A stretch of DNA of 21,065 nucleotides, taken from assembly GCA_019241495.1 (NCBI GenBank), contig JAFAWZ010000286.1:1-21065 (forward strand), read 5' to 3'. Below, piece by piece: positions 13,593-21,044 of this stretch. A program made the position numbers and the translations under genes. Position 1 is the stretch's first letter. Every line of letters begins with the position of its first letter. The notes under the pieces were generated by a model. The model was given only the letters and a program-made list of their open reading frames with translations, did not search any database and was not told the DNA's origin. The DNA comes from Acidimicrobiales bacterium. Its GTDB lineage: Bacteria; Actinomycetota; Acidimicrobiia; Acidimicrobiales; Palsa-688.

Positions 13593-14753
13593 TTACTGGC
13601 TCGCGCTGAAGTCGAACATCTGCACCTGCTCGCCGAGGAGGTCGGCTCCTAGCAACCATGACATCCGATCCGGATTGGGCGGCATGAGGCTTGCCGTCCG
13701 CACATCCCGGAACGCCCGCTCGAGCCCGAGTCCGGGCGTGGCCGAGATCCCGCCGACGATCTGCATCAGTTCCGACGTCGCCGCCAGCGCGGCGTCCTGA
13801 ACCACGTACTTGGCGCGAGCGGCCGGGACCACTGACCATCGCGGTTCGTCCGGGACCCATTCCCGCGCCGCCTCGAACAACACGGCACGCGCCGCGGCGA
13901 GGCGGGCGACCACATGGCCCAAGTGCCGGCGCACGAGCGGGTCGGCGGCGATCGGCTCGCTAGAGCCGGCCAAGACCTTCGCCCGGCAATGGTCGGTCGC
14001 CGTCCCCAAAGCGCCCTCGGCACTACCCAGCATCACTGCAGAGAACCCCAGCGCGAGCTGAGCCGTCCCTCCCGGGGAGGAGCGCCCGATGAACACGCGA
14101 TCGGCCTCGATGCCACAAGCCGAGAACCGCACGCTGGGGCTGACGGTCCCACGCATCCCGAGTGGTTCCCAGTCGCCGAACACTTCGATGCCGGGGCCCT
14201 CGCCGGGCACGAAGATCGAGACAGGTTGGTGTCGGGCCTGCTCGTCGACGAGCGTGCACGCCACCATCGCGCCCCGGGCCACCCCAGCCATCGTGCAGAA
14301 GTGCTTGAGCCCGTCGACCACGAACTCGTCGCCGCGCCGAACGACGGTCGTCGACGAGTGGAACAAACGGCTCGCGCTGCTGCCGGGTTCGCTTCCCCAG
14401 CTCCCGTAGAGGGTTAGCTCGTCGACGACCGGTGCGAGCCATTCGCCGCGTCGGTGGGCGGGCGCTCCCCGCACTATCGCGTCGCACGCCGTGCTGTGCA
14501 TATGGACGGTCATGGCCGAAGCGGCACACGCCCGGGCTATGCGTTCGATAACGGCTATGTACGACGCCAGGTCGAGCCCGAACCCGCCGTCCTCCACCGG
14601 AACGCGCATGCGGAGCACTCCGATTTCCGAGAGCGCCTTCCAGCTCTCCACCGGGTGGCGAGCCTCGCGATCCACCGAGGCCGCGGCCGGCCGCACGACC
14701 ATCTCGCACACCTCGTCGACGGATGCCCCCAGCTGCGCCCGAACGTGATCCAT
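13593..14753 (-). CDS. Acyl-CoA dehydrogenase-fold flavoprotein, possibly not a classical dehydrogenase
   Basis: A 386-residue protein with the three-part ACAD fold: N-terminal helices, a beta domain with YGSWGSEPGSSASRLF (116-131) and GLKHFCTMAGVARG (148-161), and C-terminal helices with MQIVGGISATPGLGLERAFRDVRTASL (330-356). In classical enzymes the last part runs into the YxGT(S/T)xIQ segment with the catalytic Glu. Here it reads MPPNPDRMSWLLG (357-369), with no Glu. That ending is closer to ACAD-fold flavin monooxygenases (DszC-like) and other non-classical members. The ATG starts 14 bp after the upstream SDR stop. The protein probably oxidises a pathway intermediate or uses reduced flavin for hydroxylation; the exact reaction is uncertain. 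Confidence 0.85.
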   Translation of the reverse strand: MDHVRAQLGASVDEVCEMVVRPAAASVDREARHPVESWKALSEIGVLRMRVPVEDGGFGLDLASYIAVIERIARACAASAMTVHMHSTACDAIVRGAPAHRRGEWLAPVVDELTLYGSWGSEPGSSASRLFHSSTTVVRRGDEFVVDGLKHFCTMAGVARGAMVACTLVDEQARHQPVSIFVPGEGPGIEVFGDWEPLGMRGTVSPSVRFSACGIEADRVFIGRSSPGGTAQLALGFSAVMLGSAEGALGTATDHCRAKVLAGSSEPIAADPLVRRHLGHVVARLAAARAVLFEAAREWVPDEPRWSVVPAARAKYVVQDAALAATSELMQIVGGISATPGLGLERAFRDVRTASLMPPNPDRMSWLLGADLLGEQVQMFDFSASQ

Positions 14754-14767
14754 CGCGCCTCGATCGA

Positions 14768-15517
14768 CTAGAGCTTGAGGCGGGCGCCGCTGATGTGGGC
14801 GGCCCGATCCGAGAGCAGGAAGACCGCGGCCTCCGCGACCTCGGCGGGCGTGGGGTACGAGCCGAGGAGGGTGTTGGGCAGGCCGCGGTCGTACTGGTCG
14901 GGGTGGTCGACGATGAACTTGGTGGGATAGACAATGCCCGTGGAGAGGGTGTTGACCCGGATGCCGTACGGGCCGCCGTCTGCGGCCAACGCGTCGGTCA
15001 TGGTCTCCAGGCCTCCCTTGGTCATGGCATAGACCCCTTCGACTCCGAAACGCCCACCCGAGTTGGCCGCTCCAGAGCTGCTATTGAGTACGGAACCGCC
15101 GCCCGCGTCGCGCATCATCGGCATGGTCTGGCGGCACAGATACCACGGACCGGCCAGGTTCACCGCCATGGTGCGGTCGAAATGCTCCACGTCATAGTCC
15201 CAGATGGGTCCAGCCCAGTTGACAGCTGCGTTGTTGACGACGAGGCGGATCGGCCCGAGTTGCTCGGCCACGGCCGAGACGACGCGGTCGATCTCGTCGC
15301 GAAGGCCCATGTCGAGCACGTAGCCGACCACGCGGGCCGATGGGTGGTCGGCTGCGATCGAAGCGGTCACCTCCCGGGTTCGCCGTTCGTGGCTGTCGGT
15401 GACCACGACCGCCGCTCCGCCTGCCGCGAGCCGCCGGGCGCACGCCTGCCCGATCCCGATCCCTGCCGCGCCTGTCACCAGCGCGACCTGTCCCTCGAAC
15501 TCCCGGTCGTCGATCAT
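14768..15517 (-). CDS. Short-chain dehydrogenase/reductase (classical SDR, probably NAD-dependent)
   Basis: A 249-residue SDR. The Rossmann motif TGAAGIGIG (15-23), NNAA (95-98), the catalytic Ser in the SSSG segment (146-148) and YAMTK (Y163, K167) are all present. Asp41 at the end of the second strand (VVVTD) favours NAD(H) over NADP(H). The C-terminus AAHISGARLKL is the usual substrate-loop ending. I chose ATG 15517; TTG 15526 would add three residues. A -10-like TATAGT ends 8 bases before the ATG and no Shine-Dalgarno is visible, which suggests a leaderless start. It is the first gene of a unit with the ACAD, MFS and PRiA4-like genes. The alcohol or ketone it acts on is unknown. Confidence 0.9.
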   Translation of the reverse strand: MIDDREFEGQVALVTGAAGIGIGQACARRLAAGGAAVVVTDSHERRTREVTASIAADHPSARVVGYVLDMGLRDEIDRVVSAVAEQLGPIRLVVNNAAVNWAGPIWDYDVEHFDRTMAVNLAGPWYLCRQTMPMMRDAGGGSVLNSSSGAANSGGRFGVEGVYAMTKGGLETMTDALAADGGPYGIRVNTLSTGIVYPTKFIVDHPDQYDRGLPNTLLGSYPTPAEVAEAAVFLLSDRAAHISGARLKL

Positions 15518-15525
15518 GATTGGCA

Positions 15526-15549
15526 ACTATAGAGAATCCAGGATCCTGG
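15526..15549 (-). promoter_or_regulatory. Candidate leaderless promoter with 12-bp palindromic operator
   Basis: On the minus strand TATAGT (15531-15526) is a good -10 box 8 bases before the SDR ATG. Directly upstream is the perfect palindrome CCAGGATCCTGG (15538-15549), covering the -35/spacer region where a repressor could block polymerase. This falls in the 61-bp gap between the P450 stop and the SDR start. No good -35 hexamer is seen. Confidence 0.45.
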
Positions 15550-15578
15550 TAGCCGGCTGCTGACCGTGAAGCCCGCCG

Positions 15579-16784
15579 TCAGGGAGCGGGATCCACCACG
15601 AGGTCGACACCTTTGACCGCCATGACCATGGTCAGCCTCCGGCGGGGACGTGTGCCCGGGCGCACCTGGTAGGAAGGGAACGCCCGGTGCCACTCCTCCA
15701 GGGCCACCCGGAGTGTGTAGCGGGCCAGGTGTGACCCGAGGCAGCGATGGGGGCCGGCGCCGAAGGTGAGATGACGGTTGGTCTCCCGGTCGAAGAGGAC
15801 CTCATCGGGCCGGTCGAATACACGGGGGTCGCGCATGGCGGCGGAGAACAACATCATCACCCGATCGCCGGGGCGCATGGTGACGCCCCGCAGCTCGGTC
15901 TCCTGGACGACCATGCGACCGTTGAAGAGCATCGGCTCGTAGCGGAGGAACTCCTCGATGGCGTCGGGCAGCAGGCTCGGGTCGGCGACCAGCTCGTCGC
16001 GACGGTCGGGGTTCTCGGCCAGCCAGGTCAGGATGTTCGCCAGCGTGCTCGTCGTCGTGTCGAGACTGGCCGCCATCAAGAGGTTGAGCATGTTGACGAT
16101 CTCGTCGTCGGTGAGGGAACGGCCCTCCACCGTCGCCCGCACGAGCTGGCTCGGAACGTCTTCGCCTGTAGCGCCTTCACGCCGGCGGGCTGTGACGATG
16201 TCGCGGAAGTACCCGTTGATGGACTCGGTCGCGGCGTGGAGTTCGCGCCAACCCTCCTCGTCCTCGGGCAGGACGAACGAGCTTTCCGCGCAGCGCTGCA
16301 TCTCGGGCAAGAGGTCGGGATCGACCGCGAAGCTCGACAAGAAGGCCTTCGCGGGCAGGGGCCGGGCGAACTCGGTCACCGCCTCGCAACCGCCCTTCTC
16401 GCGGACCGTGCCGATGAGCTCTCGCGCCACCTCACGCAGCAGCTGGTCCATGCGGCGGGCCGAGGCAGGCGAGAACATGGGGGCGAGCAGGTGCCGGAAG
16501 GCGTTGTGCTGTGGCGGATCGAGGTTCAGCGGCAGCTGGCTGGCTTCCTCGAAGGGCCACACCACGGCCCGGTTCGAGAAGATCTCCGGGTGCTGGTAGA
16601 CGTGGAGGACGTCCTCGTAGCGCGACACGATCCACACCCCCTCGAGCGCCGAGGTGCGGGCGATGGGCCGGTTCTCGCGTATCCAGTCGAAGAACGGCCA
16701 CAGGTCGGCTTCTTGCAGATCGGGGTCGAACAGGTCGAAGCGGGCGAGGCGCTCCTCGTAGTCAGCTTCGGCGATGGCATTCAT
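15579..16784 (-). CDS. Cytochrome P450 monooxygenase
   Basis: A 401-residue soluble bacterial P450 that inserts one O2-derived oxygen atom into a substrate C-H bond, using electrons from a ferredoxin/reductase not encoded here. Motifs are the C-helix HxxxR (H93, R97), I-helix LLMAASLDTTTSTLAN with D242 and T243, ExxR (E278, R281) and the heme loop FGAGPHRCLG with ligand C348. The I-helix has Ala239 where AGxDT normally has Gly. The ATG at 16784 starts 15 bp after the ADH stop. The protein has the length and build of class I enzymes acting on terpenes, steroids or fatty acids. The substrate is not deducible, but the following ADH and SDRs would oxidise an alcohol it makes. Confidence 0.93.
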   Translation of the reverse strand: MNAIAEADYEERLARFDLFDPDLQEADLWPFFDWIRENRPIARTSALEGVWIVSRYEDVLHVYQHPEIFSNRAVVWPFEEASQLPLNLDPPQHNAFRHLLAPMFSPASARRMDQLLREVARELIGTVREKGGCEAVTEFARPLPAKAFLSSFAVDPDLLPEMQRCAESSFVLPEDEEGWRELHAATESINGYFRDIVTARRREGATGEDVPSQLVRATVEGRSLTDDEIVNMLNLLMAASLDTTTSTLANILTWLAENPDRRDELVADPSLLPDAIEEFLRYEPMLFNGRMVVQETELRGVTMRPGDRVMMLFSAAMRDPRVFDRPDEVLFDRETNRHLTFGAGPHRCLGSHLARYTLRVALEEWHRAFPSYQVRPGTRPRRRLTMVMAVKGVDLVVDPAP

Positions 16785-16799
16785 GGGCCGCGACGCCTG

Positions 16800-17837
16800 T
16801 CATGGGTTGATCACCGCCCGGCCGAGCACCTCGCCGGCGGCGAGCGCAGCGAACGCTTTAGGGGCATCGGTGAGCGCGAAGGCGGTGGTCTCGACGTGGA
16901 TGAGCCCGCGCCGGGCCAGGTCGAGCACCCGATAAAGATCAGCGCGGTTGCCGGCGAAAGACGTCACAACCGGGGTTTCCTGGGGCACCCGGCGGGCCGG
17001 ACCGCCGAAACCATGTATCAATGGGACCTGGCCACCGCCCATCCCGGTGATGACCATCATCCCGTTCCGGGCGATTACATCGGTCCCTAGATCGACCGTG
17101 GCCTGGACCCCGGCGAAGTCGAGCACCACGTCGACCGGTCGTCCCCCGTTGACGTCCCGAATTGCTTCAGCGGTATCCGCGCCTGACACGAAGGCTGCTT
17201 CGGCGCCGAGCCGCTTCGCCAGGTCGACCTTGGCCGGATCGACGTCCACGGCCACGATCCGCGCCGCTGAGATCGCCGCCACGATCTGCAGCGCCAGGTG
17301 GCCGAGACCGCCCACCCCCAACACCAGTACTGTAACGCCGGGCTCCAGCCGGGCCCGGATCCACTCGACGGCGTGGTAGGCGGTCAGCCCGGCGTCGGTG
17401 AGCGGCGCGGCCGTCCGAACATCGACGCCGTCGAGCGGCACGATCCTGCGGGCGTCGACCACCATCCACTCCGCCACCCCCCCGTCGTAGTGCACGCCCG
17501 GGGTGTGGATCACCCCCTGCTCGCAGACATTGTCGAGGCCCGCCTCGCAAGCCCGGCACCAGCCGCAACCCTGGATGATGTAGACGGCGACCGGCCGGCC
17601 GACCTCCCATCCCCGCACGCCGTCGCCCACCGCGCCGATCCACCCGGCCATCTCGTGGCCCAGGGTGACCGGCAAGGGGATGCCCGGGACGTTGTCGGGC
17701 AGGTGCAGCAGTTCGAGATCGCTGTGGCAGAAGCTGGCGCTCCCGATCTGTATGGCCACTTGACCCGGGCCAGGGGAAGGTTGCTCGACATCCACGAGGG
17801 CCGTGTTTCCCGACCCGACGAGCCTGAAAGCCTTCAT
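16800..17837 (-). CDS. Zinc-dependent alcohol dehydrogenase (MDR family)
   Basis: A 345-residue medium-chain dehydrogenase that interconverts an alcohol and an aldehyde or ketone with NAD(H). Catalytic zinc ligands are C37 (SFCHSD) and H61 with E62 (LGHEMAG). The structural zinc lobe has C91, C94, C97 and C105 (GCGWCRACEAGLDNVC). The nucleotide fold shows LGVGGLGHLALQ (173-184), and the acidic residue in VAVDVD suggests NAD. The ATG overlaps the SnoaL-like stop (ATGA), so the two are translationally coupled; the longer frame upstream of 17837 is a shadow of that gene. With the P450 15 bp downstream, it fits oxidation of a hydroxylated product. Confidence 0.93.
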   Translation of the reverse strand: MKAFRLVGSGNTALVDVEQPSPGPGQVAIQIGSASFCHSDLELLHLPDNVPGIPLPVTLGHEMAGWIGAVGDGVRGWEVGRPVAVYIIQGCGWCRACEAGLDNVCEQGVIHTPGVHYDGGVAEWMVVDARRIVPLDGVDVRTAAPLTDAGLTAYHAVEWIRARLEPGVTVLVLGVGGLGHLALQIVAAISAARIVAVDVDPAKVDLAKRLGAEAAFVSGADTAEAIRDVNGGRPVDVVLDFAGVQATVDLGTDVIARNGMMVITGMGGGQVPLIHGFGGPARRVPQETPVVTSFAGNRADLYRVLDLARRGLIHVETTAFALTDAPKAFAALAAGEVLGRAVINP

Positions 17838-18337
17838 GGCCGGGCTTTGGGGTGCCAGACCTCGGTGGTAACGCCTTCGAACTGCCAGAAGGTGTCGTGG
17901 CCGTGCTCCGGCTCGTCGTGGCCCCGACGCCGCTTGATCACCCAACCATCGTCGGTGCGCACCAGCTCGTCGATGTAACGCAGCCCCCGGACCAACACTC
18001 GCTGCTCGCCGTTGTCGTTCGGGCCCACGTTGAAGCCGACGGCCATGGTGTCCGCGGTTGCATTGTCACCGTCGATGTCGATGTTCGAGCTGGCGAAGCA
18101 GTGCTGCATCGAGTCGTAGGCCTCGAGGCCCTTCATCACCTTCCGGATGTCGTCGTGGCCGTGCATCGTCCCGTAGTGGGCGTCCTCCGTGAAGGCCGAG
18201 GCGACGATGCCAGGATCGCAGCGGTCCTCACCGAACCAGTAGCGGTCGAGCGTGGCCCGGATCTCAGCCTTGTCCTTCAGGAGCTGGACCTCTGCTGCGA
18301 AACCTTCCAGGTCGCTCGCTGAGACCTTCTTCGACAT
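17834..18337 (-). CDS. SnoaL/NTF2-like protein
   Basis: A 167-residue protein of the NTF2-like cone fold (SnoaL_4 type), which includes ketosteroid isomerases, polyketide cyclases, dehydratases such as BaiE and non-catalytic binding proteins. The helical start KDKAEIRATLDRYWFGEDRCD, FTEDAHYGTMHGHDDIRKVM and the strand pair VLVRGLRYIDELVRTDDGWVIKRRR are typical. D31 and H79 lie where catalytic residues sit in several members, but I cannot align them with certainty. ATG 18337 follows a G-rich ribosome site (GGGGGGTAA). The frame extends further upstream, but MSKKVSASDLEG is the natural start. It is first in a three-gene unit with ADH and P450. Confidence 0.87.
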   Translation of the reverse strand: MSKKVSASDLEGFAAEVQLLKDKAEIRATLDRYWFGEDRCDPGIVASAFTEDAHYGTMHGHDDIRKVMKGLEAYDSMQHCFASSNIDIDGDNATADTMAVGFNVGPNDNGEQRVLVRGLRYIDELVRTDDGWVIKRRRGHDEPEHGHDTFWQFEGVTTEVWHPKARP

Positions 18338-18453
18338 CGCGGTTACCCCCCGTGTTGTCCCTAGTTCTTGAGGCGCCGGCCGGCGGCTCTGGCCGGGGCC
18401 CGCTCCATCATGCATGCTGACGGGCCTGAGGTCCAGCCTGCGCGCTCCCCGCG

Positions 18454-19215
18454 CTAGCGGGCCGTGTAGCCGCCGTCCACGACCAGAAGGTGCCCGGTGC
18501 AGTAGCTCGAAGCGTCCGAGCACAAGAACAGGAGCGCACCGAGCAGCTCGTCCTCGCGGCCGCCCCGCCCCAGCGGGACCTGGCGCTCGAGCATGCGCTG
18601 GCCCCCCGGGGTATCGAACACGTGTTTCGTCATGTCACTCGGGAACCAACCCGGCGCGATGGCGTTGACCCGGATCCCGACCCCGCCCCACTGGACGGCC
18701 AGCTCCTTGGTGAGGGAGTGCACGGCCCCTTTGGAGGCCACGTAGCTCGCCCCTCCGGTGGAGGCGACTATGCCGTAGATCGAGCCGATGTTCACTATGG
18801 AGCCCCCACCGTTGGACGCCATATGGCGGCCGACCAGCTGGGTCAACCCGAATAAACCGGTCAGGTTCACCTGGATCACCCGGGCGAATTCGTCCAGGTC
18901 CTCGTCCCGAGCGTCGGGCCGGGTGTCGACGGTCGTGCCCGCGTTGTTGACCAGGATCGACACCGTCGACCAGCGATCGAGAGCGGCCTCGAGGATCTGC
19001 TCTCTCCCCGAGGTGGTAGCCACGTCGGCGACCACGCCTACGGCCCCCTCGCCCAGGTCGCCCGCGAGTGCGTCGATAAGACTCTGTCTCCGGCCGACCA
19101 CCACCACGTTCGCCCCCGCAGCATGGAGGCCTCGGGCAAATGTCCGGCCCAAGCCGCTGGAAGCGCCGGTGACGATGGCCGTGCGGCCCTGCACATCGAA
19201 CAAGGAGTTGAGCAA
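18454..19215 (-). CDS. Short-chain dehydrogenase/reductase (classical SDR, probably NADP-dependent)
   Basis: A 253-residue SDR with TGASSGLG (16-23), NNAG (90-93), catalytic S145, Y158 and K162 (YVASK) and the PGW motif (188-190). Arg42-Arg43 after the second strand (VVVVGRR) favour NADP(H), in contrast to the SDR at 14768. The C-terminal DASSYCTGHLLVVDGGYTAR is canonical. The start is a TTG; AGGAT lies about 9 bases upstream (near 19225-19229), and no ATG is available in the right place. It follows the VOC gene by 21 bp and closes the crotonase-VOC-SDR unit. The 116 bp after it, before the SnoaL-like gene, hold no gene. Confidence 0.9.
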   Translation of the reverse strand: MLNSLFDVQGRTAIVTGASSGLGRTFARGLHAAGANVVVVGRRQSLIDALAGDLGEGAVGVVADVATTSGREQILEAALDRWSTVSILVNNAGTTVDTRPDARDEDLDEFARVIQVNLTGLFGLTQLVGRHMASNGGGSIVNIGSIYGIVASTGGASYVASKGAVHSLTKELAVQWGGVGIRVNAIAPGWFPSDMTKHVFDTPGGQRMLERQVPLGRGGREDELLGALLFLCSDASSYCTGHLLVVDGGYTAR

Positions 19216-19236
19216 GACGACGGATCCTACCGGCCG

Positions 19237-20202
19237 TCAGAGGAGCTGGAGAGGTGAATCGGCGAACCCGTAGCGCACCGCGGTGGCAGTCGGATCGGTC
19301 ACCAGCTGGGCACGCTGCTCCAGCTCGATCGGGAAGTCCTGGGCCGACAGGTGAGCCCGGACCTTCGCCAGGTCGTCGACCAGGAACGTGGTCGAGTACA
19401 AAATGCTGACTCCGCACGCGTCCAGCTCCACCTGGGCCGGCCCCGAGGTGTTGGGCTCGGCGAACTCGAGCGTCACTCCGGGGTCGCCACCCATCACGAC
19501 GAACGCGCTTCGCGCGCCGAGCAGCTCGTTGTCCTTCTCGCCGGCCATCCGCCCGCCCAGCACCTCGCTCCACATGTTCGCCGCCGTGGTCCGGTCGGCC
19601 ACGACGGTGGTCAGATGGGATGTGCCCCGCACCGTCAAGGGGTCGTCCGCCAAGGGTTCCGCCCCGGCCCATCGGGCCAGCTGGTGCTTGGTCATCGGCT
19701 GGCAGAACTCGTGAAGGCCGTGGATGTCGTGGCCGGCGCGCAGCTGCGTCCAGAACACCGCCGACCACCAGCCCTCGGGCAGCCCGTCGTCTCGTTCGGA
19801 GCCTTCCACGGTGCGCCGCGGCACCGGCGGTCGATCCAAGGGCTTCCACTGGCCATCGACGAGGTTGACGTCATGGGCCAGCAACGTCTCGGCCAAAGCG
19901 TCGATCCCGTCGACGTACCAACCCAACGAATGCCAGTGGCTTCCGAAGCGATCCACGAACCGGCGCATCCCGGCCGCCGGCATGTCGGGGATCATGGCCT
20001 CGACCAACGCGTCGCCGACCCGGGTGAACAGCGCCCAGCGCCCCTGCTTGTAGTCGCCCTCCCTGATCGGCCTACGAAACAGCCGCTCGAACACATCCCG
20101 TGCCCGGTCGACAGAATCCACGACTTGGGTGACGTGAAACAGTGGTGATTCCAAAGTGAACCCGTCGCCTGGCACACTGGTTCGCTCCACGAAGTCGCTC
20201 AC
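19237..20202 (-). CDS. Two-domain VOC (glyoxalase/dioxygenase-like) protein
   Basis: A 321-residue protein with two vicinal-oxygen-chelate halves: the first from LFHVTQVVDSVDRARDVFERLF (~residue 21), the second from TSHLTTVVADRTTAANMWSEVLGG (~197). VOC proteins bind a divalent metal and include extradiol dioxygenases, glyoxalases, epimerases and resistance proteins. Candidate metal ligands are the His in FHVTQ and SHLTT and Glu in LEFAEP, but a complete His-His-Glu set is not certain. I chose GTG 20202 (MSDFVERTS), preceded by GAGAGG at good spacing; a TTG at 20217 would overlap the upstream stop. Beside a crotonase and an SDR, ring cleavage or an isomerase/epimerase step is possible. Confidence 0.78.
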   Translation of the reverse strand: MSDFVERTSVPGDGFTLESPLFHVTQVVDSVDRARDVFERLFRRPIREGDYKQGRWALFTRVGDALVEAMIPDMPAAGMRRFVDRFGSHWHSLGWYVDGIDALAETLLAHDVNLVDGQWKPLDRPPVPRRTVEGSERDDGLPEGWWSAVFWTQLRAGHDIHGLHEFCQPMTKHQLARWAGAEPLADDPLTVRGTSHLTTVVADRTTAANMWSEVLGGRMAGEKDNELLGARSAFVVMGGDPGVTLEFAEPNTSGPAQVELDACGVSILYSTTFLVDDLAKVRAHLSAQDFPIELEQRAQLVTDPTATAVRYGFADSPLQLL

Positions 20203-20213
20203 GGCTCTGCCTC

Positions 20214-21044
20214 TCAACGGGCGAAGAACTCGGGGACCGGCTCGCGTGCCGCCAGGGCGGCCGACGCCCGGGCGAAGTCCTCGGTCGTCCGCAGGAACAA
20301 GCCGTAGGCCCTCTCCAAGTCATGGTCCTCGTCGGCCTTCACGGCCCGTTGCACCAGGTGCTTGGCCAGGGCCACGGCGAGCGGTGGGCGCGACGCGATC
20401 TGGCGGGCCTTCTCCAACGTCACGTTCATCAGCTGGTCGTCGGGTACCACCTGGTTGACGAGGCCGAGCTCCAGTGCTTCACGGGCCGAGATCCGGTCCC
20501 CGGTCAACACTAGGTTCATGGCCCGGTGCTTGCCGACCGTCTTGGCCAGCCAGTTACAGGAGAACTCGTAGGAGATCAGGCCGACGTTGACCTCCACCGC
20601 GCCGAAGTCGGCAGCCTCTGCGGCAATCACCAGGTCACAGATGTGGGCGAGCGCCCACCCCCCGCCCAGGGCGTGACCGTTCACGGCGGCGATGAGGGGC
20701 TTCTTGTACTCCTGGAGGGTCTTCCACAAAAGCCCGTAGTCGTACTGGTAGGCCAGCTTCATACCCTGCGAGCGGGGCTTCACGTCGTCGGGCATCTTCA
20801 TGCCGGTGAGGGAGCCGCCCGCACAGAAGCTGCGTCCCTTCCCCGTGATTACGACGACGCGGATGGAATCATCCCTGTGGAACAACCCGAGGACGTGGTG
20901 CATCTCCCGCTCGGACAGCTCTGGGTTGAGGGCGTTGTGCCGGTCGGGCTGGTTCATGGTCATGACCCCGATCGGCCCCTGCGTCGTCACTTCGATGTAT
21001 TCGAGGTCCAGACTTGTGTAGCTGGGCAGTGGTGCAATCTTCAT
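20214..21044 (-). CDS. Enoyl-CoA hydratase/isomerase (crotonase) family protein
   Basis: A 276-residue crotonase-fold enzyme acting on CoA thioesters. The oxyanion-hole elements are present: GRSFCAGGSLTGM (70-82) and NGHALGGGWALAH (122-134). Compared with rat enoyl-CoA hydratase, the first catalytic Glu (E144, in GGGCE) is Ala131 here, while the second (E164) is kept as E151 in FGAVEVNVG. The usual PGAGGTQRL stretch is replaced by ISYEFSCNWL. One acid residue fits isomerases, hydrolases or C-C-cleaving members better than a hydratase. ATG 21044 has an excellent ribosome site (GGGAGGGATC), almost the same as that of the first gene in the window. It is the first visible gene of the leftward cluster; its promoter lies beyond the window edge. 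Confidence 0.9.
   Translation of the reverse strand: MKIAPLPSYTSLDLEYIEVTTQGPIGVMTMNQPDRHNALNPELSEREMHHVLGLFHRDDSIRVVVITGKGRSFCAGGSLTGMKMPDDVKPRSQGMKLAYQYDYGLLWKTLQEYKKPLIAAVNGHALGGGWALAHICDLVIAAEAADFGAVEVNVGLISYEFSCNWLAKTVGKHRAMNLVLTGDRISAREALELGLVNQVVPDDQLMNVTLEKARQIASRPPLAVALAKHLVQRAVKADEDHDLERAYGLFLRTTEDFARASAALAAREPVPEFFAR

Noticed and set aside
18448..18461. Hairpin CCCGC-GCTA-GCGGG as a terminator of the SDR gene
   Set aside because: It overlaps the stop codon, has only a 5-bp stem and no T-run on the minus strand; not strong enough to list.
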